A stretch of DNA of 64,000 nucleotides from Bacteroidales bacterium (lineage in GTDB: Bacteria > Bacteroidota > Bacteroidia > Bacteroidales > P3). The notes under the pieces were generated by a model, which was not told the DNA's origin, did not search any database, and saw nothing but the letters and a program-made list of their open reading frames with translations. This document shows positions 9,137-18,600 of the stretch, piece after piece (positions within the stretch are counted from its first letter, which is position 1; the number at the start of each line of letters is the position of its first letter). The DNA is taken from NCBI GenBank assembly GCA_017480185.1, contig JAFVBC010000008.1, positions 1 to 64,000 of the forward strand. The letters run 5' to 3'. A program made the position numbers and the translations under genes.

Positions 9137-9595
9137 TTACGGACGGTAGTTTGATAACCGTTCGTACGCCAAGTTCTCGTACTTCGTGCCTGGCATGCCG
9201 TAGTTTGCATAGGGGTGTATGCTTATACCTCCGCGAGGATTGAACACACCTTTCACCTCAATATATCGTGGATGCATCAACTCTATTAAGTCTTTCATAA
9301 TGATGTTTACGCAGTCTTCATGAAAGTCGCCGTGGTTACGGAATGAGAAGAGGTATAGTTTCAGGCTTTTGCTCTCAACCATCTTCTTGTCTGGAATATA
9401 TAGGATGCGGATTTCGGCAAAGTCGGGTTGCCCCGTAATAGGACACAACGACGTGAATTCTGGGCAGATAAACTCTACCCAGTAATCGTTTTCCAGGTGC
9501 TTGTTGTCGAAAGTTTCAAGCACGTCGGGAGCGTAGTTGGTGCTGTATGTAGTCTTGTTGCCCAACAGGGTCAAGCCTTCGCTTTCTCTGTTCAT
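9137..9595 (-). CDS. queF: NADPH-dependent 7-cyano-7-deazaguanine (preQ0) reductase QueF
   Basis: 152 residues, the size of the short unimodular QueF type. It reduces the nitrile of preQ0 to the amine preQ1 on the way to queuosine in tRNA. Catalytic C51 and D58 lie in [13 protein letters not shown], and the NADPH/substrate motif [13 protein letters not shown] starts at E74. Its ATG overlaps the stop of the transporter gene in ATGA, so both are made from one message under the preQ1-type leader upstream of the transporter. It converges with the subtilase gene, with only 15 bp between the stops. Confidence 0.97.
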   Translation of the reverse strand: MNRESEGLTLLGNKTTYSTNYAPDVLETFDNKHLENDYWVEFICPEFTSLCPITGQPDFAEIRILYIPDKKMVESKSLKLYLFSFRNHGDFHEDCVNIIMKDLIELMHPRYIEVKGVFNPRGGISIHPYANYGMPGTKYENLAYERLSNYRP

Positions 9596-10287
9596 TGCTT
9601 GTCTATAAATATGTTATATGAAATATCGTGATCATATACATCCACACCCTCGTTTTTCTTAACCAGTTTCACTATCTGTGTGGTAAGAGGTAGAATGATA
9701 ATCTCGTATAAAGTCTTTAGTGTTACTTGGCATACAACAAAGTAGGGCATCTGACTCCAGGGTACAATACCAGCCAATGCAATGGGAAAGAAGATAATAG
9801 AGTCGCAGCTTTCGCCAAGAATAGTGCTCACAATGGCGCGTAGTGAGAATCGTTTGCCATTGCTTGCAACTTTCATTTTCGACATAACTGCAGCGTTGAC
9901 AAACGAACCTACTAAAAAAGCCAGGAATGAAGCTGCCACGATGCGCGGAGCAAGTCCGAATATGGCGTGAAATCCTTTACCTGCATCCGTCGTCTGCCAC
10001 CAGTTGGCACCCGGCACTATGTCTACCAATGTCGCAATCAGTACAAATGCAAAATTGATGGCAAAGGCGGTCCATATTAGGCTTCTCATGCGTCTGAATC
10101 CCCACACTTCGGCCACAACATCGTTGATGATGTAGCTCACTGGGAAAACAAATATGGCTCCTGTAAAGTTGATAATGCCCCAGGAAATCTGTTTTGTGGC
10201 GAAGAGGTTTGCCGCCACGAGGCACATCGTAAATGTCATGCTGAAAAACATGTACAGCATGCTCACCTCTTGATGATGCTTTTTCAT
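9592..10287 (-). CDS. yhhQ: Queuosine-precursor transporter, YhhQ/VUT family
   Basis: 231 residues with about six membrane helices and the family motif for this transporter, [21 protein letters not shown], seen here as [16 protein letters not shown]. YhhQ in E. coli takes up preQ0/preQ1. Adjacency to queF with a 4-bp overlap and the preQ1-I-like aptamer just upstream both support a role in deazaguanine salvage. Residues [13 protein letters not shown] match the conserved late helix. The ATG is 2 nt after the aptamer's 3' tail. Confidence 0.93.
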   Translation of the reverse strand: MKKHHQEVSMLYMFFSMTFTMCLVAANLFATKQISWGIINFTGAIFVFPVSYIINDVVAEVWGFRRMRSLIWTAFAINFAFVLIATLVDIVPGANWWQTTDAGKGFHAIFGLAPRIVAASFLAFLVGSFVNAAVMSKMKVASNGKRFSLRAIVSTILGESCDSIIFFPIALAGIVPWSQMPYFVVCQVTLKTLYEIIILPLTTQIVKLVKKNEGVDVYDHDISYNIFIDKQ

Positions 10288-10289
10288 GT

Positions 10290-10328
10290 CCTTGTTTTGT
10301 TAAAGGGGGTTTGCAAGCGACCCCTATC
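10290..10328 (-). promoter_or_regulatory. PreQ1-I riboswitch-like aptamer controlling yhhQ-queF
   Basis: Read on the minus strand, the leader contains ATAGGGGTCGC, then TTGCAAACCCCC, then TTTAACAAAACAAGG. The order G-run, UCGC loop, C-run and UUAACAAAACAAGG tail is nearly that of the small preQ1-I aptamer of Thermoanaerobacter tengcongensis, recalled from memory. P1 would be AGGGG with CCCCU, and the A-rich tail with AAGG would make the H-type pseudoknot. The AAGG ends 2 nt before the yhhQ ATG, so ligand binding would hide the initiation region, suggesting translational control. The downstream genes are a precursor transporter and queF, exactly the expected regulon. Confidence 0.85.
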
Positions 10329-10345
10329 GGTTTATTTCTTCGGTC

Positions 10346-11881
10346 TCAATATTCAAGATGCTCTCTTCTTAACAGGTCGTTTACGCTTTTCACCGGATTG
10401 AATGTCGCCAATGGTACCTCTACAAATATAGTATTCCATTGTGCCATAGCCCCATTCCATAAACCAGGAAGTTCTTGCGATTTTAGTGTTTGAGCTCCTT
10501 GTGTCTTTTTGCTTATAAAGCCTGTATTTGGATCGGTGTACTTTCGTAGGTCAAAATAGTGCCCACGATAGTCTTTCGTACAGCACACTATGTCGACTGG
10601 ATTAAAGTGGGTAGACCGTTGAAAAATCGCCTCTTGTTCGGGATTTTTATGGTTTATCTGTGCAGCTTCGACTATCTGTAGGCTTCTTTGTCCCTCGGTG
10701 TTTATGGTAAAGAAAGGCCCACCTCCAGGCTCTCCTTGATTTTTTACCATACCACACACACGCAAAGGTCTGTTCAGATATTTACGTATTTGGCTGATTC
10801 TATCGTCGTTATCGGTCTTTGTTACGTCTATGTTAAGATGTTGATGTAAAAAGCTCTCGGCTTTCTTTATGGCTTGAGGAGATGCCGACTTGTCCAACTG
10901 ACGCATAATGTCGTCAATTTGTTGTTTGGTTTCAAGTAGGACACCCGTAAGAACCTGTTTAGAAATAATGGTCGAGTGTTTCATCCAATCGGGCACAACA
11001 TTGTCTATATTCTTTATGAATATGATGTCGGCTCGTTGCTCGTTCAAATTTTCAAGCAATGCTCCATGACCTCCTGGGCGAAATATCAAATCTCCATTAT
11101 CGTCACGCAGGGGCTCGTTTTGGGCATTTACGGCTACTATATCGGTGTAATGTTTTTGTTCAGAAAAACTGATATTCAGATTTACCCGCAACATGCTCTC
11201 GTAGTAATGGCGAATCTCTTTCAACTTTGAGAGGAATAACTTGCGATGTTCGGGCGAGATTGTGAGGTGCAGGTTTACGTTATCGTTGCTGCAACGAGCA
11301 TACATAGCCCCTTCAACAATATGCTCCTCCAGCGCGGTGCGTTGCAAGGCTCCGTATCGGTGAAATTTTAGCAGGGCTTTTGGAAGAAATCCGTAGCCCA
11401 GATATTGCTCTTTGAGTAGGTAGTTGATAATGGTTGTATAGTCGCCACGTTGTAAGTAGTCCTCAATATCAAGGTCTGATTTTAACATACATGCCCTCAA
11501 GTCGTCAAAGAAAGCAAATGTGCGGATATTTTCAAGAAAAGACTTTACTTCGGGAAACTCTTTGGCAAAATTGCCTGCGACACCAAAGTAGGACGATGAG
11601 AATGCGTAGAGATCTTTGAACATGCGCGTTGCTGCTCCTGAGGCAGGAACAAACTTGAGCAGTCTTTTCCCCTTTATTTGAGTACGATAAACCTTTTCAA
11701 AGTGGTTGATTTGAGCGTCGTCAAGCTGTTTTATACCACCGTTGTCTATTGTTGCGGCAGCGTCAAGTACTATTTTAGGAAATCCATTGTGGAAGTTGTC
11801 AATCTGTCGCTGCACGGTCTCGGGCGTCAACCCTAACACGTCCAAACGCAATAAATCGTTATCGGTAGGTCTAAAAGTCAT
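10346..11881 (-). CDS. DUF4301 family protein
   Basis: 511 residues, cytosolic by appearance. DUF4301 is common in Bacteroidetes and has no proven function. Visible motifs are KFVPASGAATRMFKDL near residue 77, and FRPGGHGALLENLNE in the middle. Both resemble nucleotide-sugar pyrophosphorylase signatures (a phosphate-binding loop and a Gly-His-Gly-like substrate motif), so a nucleotidyltransferase-like fold is a reasonable inference. It lies 28 bp after the small lipoprotein gene and 58 bp before yhhQ on the same strand. The aptamer sits in that gap, so DUF4301 itself would not be under aptamer control. Confidence 0.9.
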   Translation of the reverse strand: MTFRPTDNDLLRLDVLGLTPETVQRQIDNFHNGFPKIVLDAAATIDNGGIKQLDDAQINHFEKVYRTQIKGKRLLKFVPASGAATRMFKDLYAFSSSYFGVAGNFAKEFPEVKSFLENIRTFAFFDDLRACMLKSDLDIEDYLQRGDYTTIINYLLKEQYLGYGFLPKALLKFHRYGALQRTALEEHIVEGAMYARCSNDNVNLHLTISPEHRKLFLSKLKEIRHYYESMLRVNLNISFSEQKHYTDIVAVNAQNEPLRDDNGDLIFRPGGHGALLENLNEQRADIIFIKNIDNVVPDWMKHSTIISKQVLTGVLLETKQQIDDIMRQLDKSASPQAIKKAESFLHQHLNIDVTKTDNDDRISQIRKYLNRPLRVCGMVKNQGEPGGGPFFTINTEGQRSLQIVEAAQINHKNPEQEAIFQRSTHFNPVDIVCCTKDYRGHYFDLRKYTDPNTGFISKKTQGAQTLKSQELPGLWNGAMAQWNTIFVEVPLATFNPVKSVNDLLRREHLEY

Positions 11882-11909
11882 GAACCCAGAGCGCGATTAT
11901 TGAAAGCAA

Positions 11910-12278
11910 TTATTGAAAGTAGACGCTGTCCGGAAGGGTGATGGTCGCCTCTTTTACCTCACCTTCAATCAGCCTAACCGATGTCGAGCCCCGACGTTCA
12001 CCGTATGGAACAGTTTTGCGCGCCGAAATATCAATAATGGCAGGCGATACGAATGTCTGCTCATACACTCCACTTGCATTGGTTACCCCCGAACCACTCA
12101 CCGTGCCTCCTTGTTGACTGATGGTTATGTCTACACCGTCAACAGGGTTACGGCTCTTCTCGTCAATCACCTGCACTTTTAGGTAACTATTTGTATCTTT
12201 GTCACATGACCACAGCAGGGCTGTACTTATGGCGCTGATAAACAATACTATCGTTACAGCAAATAGGCTCTTTCTCAT
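11910..12278 (-). CDS. Small lipoprotein with carboxypeptidase-regulatory-like fold
   Basis: 122 residues. The signal sequence ends in the lipobox LWSC, so C25 would be lipidated. The rest fits one Ig-like/transthyretin-like domain: LKVQVIDEKSRNPVDGVDI, a Gly/Ser-rich turn (GGTVSGSG), then VTNASGVYEQTF, the usual 'G.G.y...' strand pattern of carboxypeptidase regulatory-like domains. The start at 12278 is chosen because it gives a clean signal peptide 48 bp inside a strong promoter; longer in-frame starts run into the divergent cyclophilin gene. Probably the first gene of a minus-strand operon with DUF4301, yhhQ and queF. Confidence 0.85.
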   Translation of the reverse strand: MRKSLFAVTIVLFISAISTALLWSCDKDTNSYLKVQVIDEKSRNPVDGVDITISQQGGTVSGSGVTNASGVYEQTFVSPAIIDISARKTVPYGERRGSTSVRLIEGEVKEATITLPDSVYFQ

Positions 12279-12295
12279 GGTTGGGACGTATTTTT

Positions 12296-12328
12296 TTTGC
12301 GTTGTATTAAGATTTTCAACTACTTTTG
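12296..12328 (+). promoter_or_regulatory. Promoter of the cyclophilin-pheS-folB operon
   Basis: The -7 box TACTTTTG lies at 12321-12328 with TTTG at 12296-12299, 21 bp upstream. Predicted initiation near 12334 gives a leader of about 17 nt. It overlaps the opposite-strand promoter at 12333-12340, so both promoters cannot be fully occupied at once. Confidence 0.7.
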
Positions 12329-12332
12329 CACG

Positions 12333-12340
12333 CAAAATTA
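12333..12340 (-). promoter_or_regulatory. -7 box of the lipoprotein operon promoter
   Basis: On the minus strand the sequence is TAATTTTG, a perfect TAnnTTTG box. Initiation would fall inside the facing plus-strand promoter, so the two divergent transcripts start within about 10 bp of each other. Confidence 0.65.
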
Positions 12341-12350
12341 GGTAATTTTT

Positions 12351-13046
12351 ATGAAGACTGGGATGAAAAAAAGTGTTACAACATTCATTTTGTCTCTGAT
12401 TATTTTCTTGGGGATGCCGCAAATTGTTGAAAGTCAGCAGACTCATAAGCCGTCTGGCAAGCAGGTGATGGTGCAGACAAATTATGGCAACATGACGTTG
12501 CTCCTCTATGATGAGACGCCTAAGCATCGCGACAACTTTATCAAATTGGTGGAAAATCATACTTATGACGGCCTGCTGTTCCACAGGGTGATAAAAGACT
12601 TTATGATACAGGCCGGCGACCCAGAATCGAAGAATGCGCGCGCTGGGCAGATGCTTGGCAGTGGCACATTGGGTTACACCGTGCCTGCTGAGATAAGTAA
12701 AACCCTTTTCCACAAAAGGGGAGCTCTGTGTGCTGCTCGTCAGGGCGACGAGGTTAATCCTACGCGAGCATCGTCGGCATCGCAATTTTACATTGTTCAA
12801 GGCAACGTGTGGGACGAGGCTTCTCTTGAAATGCTCTCGCGACGCACGGGTAAACCTATCAGTAGCGATCGGCGCAAGGTTTACACAACACTCGGAGGCA
12901 CACCTCATCTTGATGGCGAATACACCATTTTTGGCGAAGTGCTGTCGGGCATGGATGTGGTAGACAGTATTAGCAAGGTGCCGTGCGATCGTGCCAATCG
13001 CCCACTTAAAGATGTGAAAATCATCTCAATGAAGGTTATTAAGTAG
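12351..13046 (+). CDS. Secreted cyclophilin-type peptidyl-prolyl isomerase
   Basis: 231 residues with an N-terminal signal peptide (hydrophobic TTFILSLIIFLGMPQIV), so the enzyme acts outside the cytoplasm. The cyclophilin domain starts near VMVQTNYGNMTLLLYD and holds the catalytic signature FHRVIKDFMIQAGDP with the essential Arg. An insertion of about 20 residues (EASLEMLSRRTGKPISSDRR) between core strands is common in Bacteroidetes members. It ends 21 bp before pheS. ATG 12363 (second Met, MKKSV) is an alternative start. Confidence 0.93.
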   Translation: MKTGMKKSVTTFILSLIIFLGMPQIVESQQTHKPSGKQVMVQTNYGNMTLLLYDETPKHRDNFIKLVENHTYDGLLFHRVIKDFMIQAGDPESKNARAGQMLGSGTLGYTVPAEISKTLFHKRGALCAARQGDEVNPTRASSASQFYIVQGNVWDEASLEMLSRRTGKPISSDRRKVYTTLGGTPHLDGEYTIFGEVLSGMDVVDSISKVPCDRANRPLKDVKIISMKVIK

Positions 13047-13067
13047 ACCTATTCTGCAAGTATTACT

Positions 13068-14108
13068 ATGAAAGAACTTATTGAATGCTACGTAGAAGAA
13101 ATACGCTCGGCAACCATTGAGGCAGCAGAAGACCGTGCAGCACAGATAGAAAAATTTCGCGTTCGCTTTCTTGGACGCAAGGGTGTGATGAACGAATTGT
13201 TTGAACAGTTCAAGACGTTGCCCAGCGATCAGAAGAAGGAAATTGGCATTGCCCTCAACCAACTGAAGAACGCAGCGATGGAAAAGGTGGAGGAATTTCG
13301 CTGCTATTTGGAGCAGGCACCAACCATGGAGCACAAACACGACCTTACCCTACCAACCGATTTCGAAAGCATTGGTAGTCGACATGTGTTGAGCGTTACC
13401 ATGAACGAGATTGTTGACATCTTCTCGCGCATTGGTTTCACCGTTGAAGAGTCGGTCGAGATTGAGGACGACTGGCATCTTTTTTCAGCTCTCAACTTCC
13501 CCCCCGACCATCCTGCCCGCGACATGCAGGACACTTTCTTTGTCGAAAAGCAAGAGGGTAGACAAGAGGTTGCTCTACGCACTCACACTTCGTCAGTGCA
13601 AGTAAGAGTTATGGAACACAGCCAGCCTCCTATTCGTATCATTGCCCCTGGCCGAGTTTTCCGCAATGAGGCCATCAGTGCACGCGCTCACTGCATATTC
13701 CATCAAGTTGAGGCATTATATGTAGACCGTCACGTTACTTTTGCCGACCTGAAGCAGACCTTGCTCTATTTTGCAAAAGAGATGTTTGGCGAGCAAACGC
13801 AGATACGTCTTCGTCCAAGTTATTTCCCGTTTACCGAGCCCTCGGCCGAGATGGATATTTCGTGCAACATATGCGGTGGCAAGGGATGCAATATATGCAA
13901 AGGCACTGGGTGGCTTGAGATTTTGGGCTGCGGCATGGTCGATCCCAATGTGCTTGAGGCTTGCGGCATCGATAGCAAACAATATTCTGGTTTCGCTTTG
14001 GGTATGGGTGTTGAGCGTATGGCCATGCTCAAACATCAAATAAAAGACCTCCGTCTTTATTTTGAAAACGACCTCCGTTTTCTTCATCAGTTCGACAATA
14101 TCGTCTGA
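13068..14108 (+). CDS. pheS: Phenylalanine-tRNA ligase alpha subunit
   Basis: 346 residues, close to the usual 330-345. The N-terminal coiled coil binds tRNA, and the class II catalytic core carries motif 2 (PGRVFRNEAISARAHCIFHQ) and motif 3 (GFALGMGVERMAML). A Cys-rich insert CNICGGKGCNICKGTGW typical of Bacteroidetes PheS looks like a zinc knuckle. It ligates Phe to tRNA-Phe together with PheT, which is not in the window. Its stop shares one base with the folB start (TGATG). Confidence 0.97.
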   Translation: MKELIECYVEEIRSATIEAAEDRAAQIEKFRVRFLGRKGVMNELFEQFKTLPSDQKKEIGIALNQLKNAAMEKVEEFRCYLEQAPTMEHKHDLTLPTDFESIGSRHVLSVTMNEIVDIFSRIGFTVEESVEIEDDWHLFSALNFPPDHPARDMQDTFFVEKQEGRQEVALRTHTSSVQVRVMEHSQPPIRIIAPGRVFRNEAISARAHCIFHQVEALYVDRHVTFADLKQTLLYFAKEMFGEQTQIRLRPSYFPFTEPSAEMDISCNICGGKGCNICKGTGWLEILGCGMVDPNVLEACGIDSKQYSGFALGMGVERMAMLKHQIKDLRLYFENDLRFLHQFDNIV

Positions 14109-14464
14109 TGGGTGTCATTTTTTTGCAGGGCATGCACTTTTATGCCCATCATGGCTGTTTCGAGGAAGAACAGTGCATTGGCACATGGTTCGATGTTGAC
14201 GTGCGGCTCGAAGTAGATACCGCGCAAGCTCAACTCACCGACGACCTCTCTTCGACGGTCAGTTACCTTGATGTCTTTCAGATTGTAAAACAACAGATGA
14301 ACTGTCCGTCGCATCTACTTGAGCATGTGGCTCGCCGCATCGCCGACTGTATTTTGTCATCGTTTACCATGGTTGAGCAATGTCACGTAACGCTTCGCAA
14401 GCTCAACCCACCACTTGGCGGACACCTTGATGCTGCTGGTGTCGAAGTCTCTGTGAAGCGTTAG
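14108..14464 (+). CDS. folB: Dihydroneopterin aldolase
   Basis: 118 residues, the normal length. It converts dihydroneopterin to 6-hydroxymethyl-dihydropterin and glycolaldehyde in folate synthesis. Visible signatures are the N-terminal HFYAHHGCFEEEQ with the conserved Glu, the DLSSTVSYLDVF active-site Tyr region, and VTLRKLNPPL with the catalytic Lys. It is translationally coupled to pheS by a one-base overlap. No other folate gene is adjacent; thyA is in the window at 43.9 kb. Confidence 0.93.
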   Translation: MGVIFLQGMHFYAHHGCFEEEQCIGTWFDVDVRLEVDTAQAQLTDDLSSTVSYLDVFQIVKQQMNCPSHLLEHVARRIADCILSSFTMVEQCHVTLRKLNPPLGGHLDAAGVEVSVKR

Positions 14465-14778
14465 TTTAACTAAACGGTCTTCAAACCTCTTTTATGACCG
14501 CAGTGAGGGCTCTTTCTGTGTGTCTAATATTCTGCAAGTATGGTGTTTATGTGCCCCTTTGACGCATTGTGAAGGGCTTATTACGGCATTCCCCATGCAC
14601 CATGCGTCTATTTTACCCCTATCAACTCCTGTCAAGATGGGACTTGATCAGGACTTGATCAGGACTTGATAGGGACTTGGTAGGGAGTTGATAGGGACTT
14701 GATGCATTGAAGTAGTGCATGAGATATATCTTTCAATCGCTTGATTCCATGATGTCTAATTGCTAATTTTTTTGAGAC
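14465..14778. other. Intergenic region between convergent folB and radC
   Basis: This 314-bp gap holds no credible gene. A weak CGGTC/GACCG inverted repeat lies just after folB. The second half contains the six-copy 11-bp tandem array described separately, preceded by a partial mirror copy (TATCAACTCCT). No TAnnTTTG promoter is needed here, since both flanking genes end at this gap. Confidence 0.6.
14640..14705. repeat. Six-copy 11-bp tandem repeat
   Basis: Six contiguous 11-bp units: GGACTTGATCA, GGACTTGATCA, GGACTTGATAG, GGACTTGGTAG, GGAGTTGATAG, GGACTTGATGC. A diverged mirror copy, TATCAACTCCT then GTCAAG, precedes it. The unit shares ACTTGAT with the outer arms of the elements at 43.7 and 54.0 kb and matches the pair at 6641-6662. 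Confidence 0.9.
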
Positions 14779-15492
14779 TTATAGCATCGCACTATCAATA
14801 AAGCTAAAGTAGTGTGGCTGGTTTGCGGTGTTTAATCCGATAATGATGTGGTCTATAATGTTGATTTGGAGTACTTTCCCTGCTTCGATAATCTGTCTTG
14901 TGAGTTTCTCGTCGCTTGCACTGGGCTGAACGTTGCCCGAGGGGTGGTTGTGTACAAGGGCTATGGCGGTGGCTTGACGGTCAAGAATGGCAGAAAATAG
15001 GGTGCGCATGTCGACTGTTGTAGATGTCATGCCTCCCGAGGCTATGCGTTGTTTGCCGAGCACATTGTGTGAATTGTTTAGATAGACCACCCAAAACTCC
15101 TCATGTTTTAGGTCGGCCACTATTGGCGCCATAAGTGCGAAGAGGTCGGTGCTGTTGCCAATGTGTCGCACTCTGCCACCCTCTTTTTCTCCTTGCATGC
15201 GTCGTCCCAGTTCAAGAGCAGCAATCAATCCTGTTGTTTTGGCTGTGCCCATGCCTTTTATTTTGCCAAGGGTTTTAGCATCGAGCAGCGACAATTGTGT
15301 CAGGCTGTCGTTGCACTGGTTTAGCACCTCCTGCGCCAAATTTATGGCGCTTCGACCAGCTACTCCGCTGCGCAGTAGTATGGCTATCAATTCTGCGTTC
15401 GTTAGCTCTTTTTTGCCTTTTGATAGTAGTTTCTCGCGAGGTTGATCTTCATCCGACCATTCCCTCATTGTGAGAGATTTTTTTTTGCTCAT
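14779..15492 (-). CDS. radC: RadC/JAB-domain DNA repair-type protein
   Basis: 237 residues from the ATG at 15492. An in-frame start 24 bp upstream is possible, but the conserved region begins only at MREWSDEDQPREKLL. Two helix-hairpin-helix elements (TNAELIAILLRSG and LGKIKGMGTAK) precede the JAMM-type domain, with H181 and H183 in HNHPSG and D194 in SASDEK. RadC proteins are annotated as DNA repair factors, but their metal-protease-like domain has no agreed substrate. The gene stands alone, convergent with folB and divergent from secDF. Confidence 0.94.
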   Translation of the reverse strand: MSKKKSLTMREWSDEDQPREKLLSKGKKELTNAELIAILLRSGVAGRSAINLAQEVLNQCNDSLTQLSLLDAKTLGKIKGMGTAKTTGLIAALELGRRMQGEKEGGRVRHIGNSTDLFALMAPIVADLKHEEFWVVYLNNSHNVLGKQRIASGGMTSTTVDMRTLFSAILDRQATAIALVHNHPSGNVQPSASDEKLTRQIIEAGKVLQINIIDHIIIGLNTANQPHYFSFIDSAML

Positions 15493-15549
15493 ATCTTGCT
15501 GTGAATGAAAATACAAGATGCAAAATTAAAGCTTTTTTGTTCAAATAGT

Positions 15550-15579
15550 TTTGTGTGTCGCAATTATTCATTATTTTTG
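15550..15579 (+). promoter_or_regulatory. Promoter of secDF
   Basis: TTTG at 15550-15553 and the -7 box TATTTTTG at 15572-15579 are 18 bp apart. The leader to the ATG at 15627 is about 40 nt and A-rich, with no Shine-Dalgarno sequence. Confidence 0.7.
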
Positions 15580-15626
15580 CACATTCAAATAGTACTCATA
15601 AGAAAACAAAAATTCATACATAAACT

Positions 15627-18600
15627 ATGCAGAATAAAGGACTTATTAGATTTTTGGTATGGGCTTTTGCCATAGCTTGCCTTTTCCAGTTGTCGTTTAC
15701 GTTTGTAACGTCAAAGGTGCAGAGCGATGCCAAAAAAGCAGCCCAGGAGTATGTGAAGAATAGTCCGGTAGCACAAAAAATGATTGCGCAGCGCGAAGAA
15801 AAGGGTATTGATACCGCTGTTTTAATCGACTCGTTGCAGAATGCTTACACTACCCACTACACTGATTCCATGGCTTCTAAGAAAGTTTGGCTGTGGCACA
15901 CCTATCGCCAATGTCAAGCTCGTGAAATAAACCTCGGTCTTGACCTTAAGGGAGGTATGAACGTCATGCTCGAAGTTTCGACGGTTGACGTTATCCGTGC
16001 TCTCGCCGACCACACTACCGACACGACTTTCAACAAGGCCATTGATCTCGCTCTCAAGAATCAGAAAACTGCTACCAATCGTGATTTTGTCAGTCTGTTT
16101 GAAGAGGCAGTCAACACGGTTGACCCCAATATGAAACTTGCTGCGCGTTTCTCAAATCAGCTGCGCGACAAGTTGTCTCTTAGTGCTACAAATGCTGAGG
16201 TTATTAAGGTGTTGCGTGAGGAGACGTCAAGCGCCTATGAACGCACCTATCAAGTGCTCAGTCAGCGTATAGATAAGTTTGGTGTGGCTCAACCTACCAT
16301 ACAGAAGCTTTCGGCTTCGGAGCGCATCCTTGTTGAACTCCCTGGTGTTAAAGATCCCGAGCGCGTACGCAAACTCATGCAAGGTACTGCTCAACTTGAG
16401 TTTTGGAAATGTGCCGACAACACCACCGTTTATCCCATCTTGGCGGGAATGAACGACTACCTTGCTTCGATTAAGGAAAACTCTTCTGATGCTGATAAAG
16501 AGACTTTTGATGTGGAGAATGCGGAAGTAGACGAGGATGTTTCGGCTGACGATGGCGATGATGAGGTCGCTTTTGCAAAAAGAAATCCTCTGTTTGCTTT
16601 GTTGAGACCTTATGTTGATGAGCGAGTTGGAATTATCCCAGGTCCTATTGTGGGATATGCTCATGCTAAAGATACTGCCGCTATCAACACCATGATGGCT
16701 AAGGCTGTAGGTAAGACAAATGGCGGTTCGGTTCGCGTCAAGTATCTGTGGGGCGCAAAGGCCGAAACAAAGAATTTTAAGTTCTATGGTGACGATGTTT
16801 TCGTCCTGTATGGAATTGAGGTTACCTCAAGAGACGGTTCTCCACTGCTTGATGGTGGTCGCATATCCGACGCTCGTCAAGACTTCTCGGCCGATGGTAA
16901 GATTGAAATTTCGATGACGATGAATAGCGATGGTGCACGCGAGTGGAAGACTATCACGGGTAACAACATTGGCAACTGCATTGCCATTGTGCTTGATGAT
17001 TTGGTCTACTCGGCACCGCGCGTCAATGGCGAAATCCCTGGTGGCCGTTCGCAGATCACGGGCGACTTTTCTCTTGAAGAGGCAAAGGATTTGGCTAATA
17101 TTCTCAAGTCGGGTAAACTGCCCGCCCCAGCAAAAATTGTACAAGAAGCTGTGGTCGGTCCATCGCTCGGCCAAGACTCCATCAACAACGGTCTGTTGTC
17201 GTTTGTTTTGGCTTTCATAGTGGTTCTCATGTATATGGTGGTGTTCTACAATCGCGCTGGTTGGGTGTCGGTTGCTGCTCTTATCACCAATGTTTTCTTG
17301 CTCATGGGTGTGCTTGCATCTATTGGTGCAGTGCTCACACTGCCGGGTATTGCTGGTATCGTACTTACTATGGCTATGGCAGTCGACGGCAACGTTATTA
17401 TATATGAGCGTATTAAGGAGGAGTTGCGTGCTGGTGCAAGCATGGTGAATGCTGTAGAAAATGGTTTTAAGAATGCCTACTCTGCTATTATTGACGGTCA
17501 GGTTACCACTTTCTTGCTGGGTATTATCCTTATCATGTTTGGTTCGGGTTCGGTTCAAGGCTTTGCAGTGACGCTCTGCATAGGTATTGTTACTTCGCTA
17601 TTCACATCCATCTTTATAACCCGCCTTATTATCGACTCCATCCTTACACATAAACGTAAACTCAACTTCTCGTTCCCATTTAGCGAGAATTTCTTGCGCA
17701 ATTCTAATGTTGACTTCCTCTCAAAACGTAAAGTATTCTACATCATAGCTGGAGCAGCCATTCTTTGCTGCGCTGTTAGTTTTGCTACCCGTGGTCTTGG
17801 TTTTGGTATCGATTTCACTGGTGGTCGTACCTATGTTGTACGTTTCGACAATCCTGTCAACGCAGCCGATGTCCGTGCCGATCTTGCCAAGCAGTTTGAG
17901 GATGTCCCAGAGGTTAAGACCTATGGTCCAGCTTCACAGTTGAAGATTACTACGCAATTTGGTATTACTGAAGATGGCGACTCGATTAAGAATATCATTG
18001 TAGAGAAATTGTACAATGCCACGAAGGACCATTTCGCTAATGCTATTACAATTGACGAATTTAAGTCAACCGAACAAAGTGAGTATGGTATCATACAAGC
18101 CGACCAGGTAGGCGAGACCATCGGACATGACAACCTTGTTCACTCCATTTGGGCAGTGTTGGGAGGTTTGTTGGTTATGTTTGTCTATATTGGCCTCCGA
18201 TTCCGCAACTGGCGTTTTGGCTTGGGCAGTGTTGTTGCTCTTGCTCACGATACGATCTTGGTCATCGGAGTCTTTTCGCTCTTGCATGGTTTGCTGCCAT
18301 TCAATCTTGATGTCGATCAGTACTTCATATCGGCTATTCTTACGGTAATAGGCTATTCCATCAACGCCACAGTGGTTATATTCGACCGTGTACGTGAGAA
18401 TAAGAAGTTGTATCCGAAACGTGATTTGCTGACCCAGATGAACGACGCAATCAATGCTACACTGGCTCGTACAGTCAACACCTCGGGCTCCACATTTGTT
18501 ACTCTGCTCATGATGTTCATCTTTGGTGGCGAGGTTATTCGTGGGTTTATTTTTGCACTCCTCATCGGCGTTTTGGTCGGTGTATTCTCATCGGTATGCA

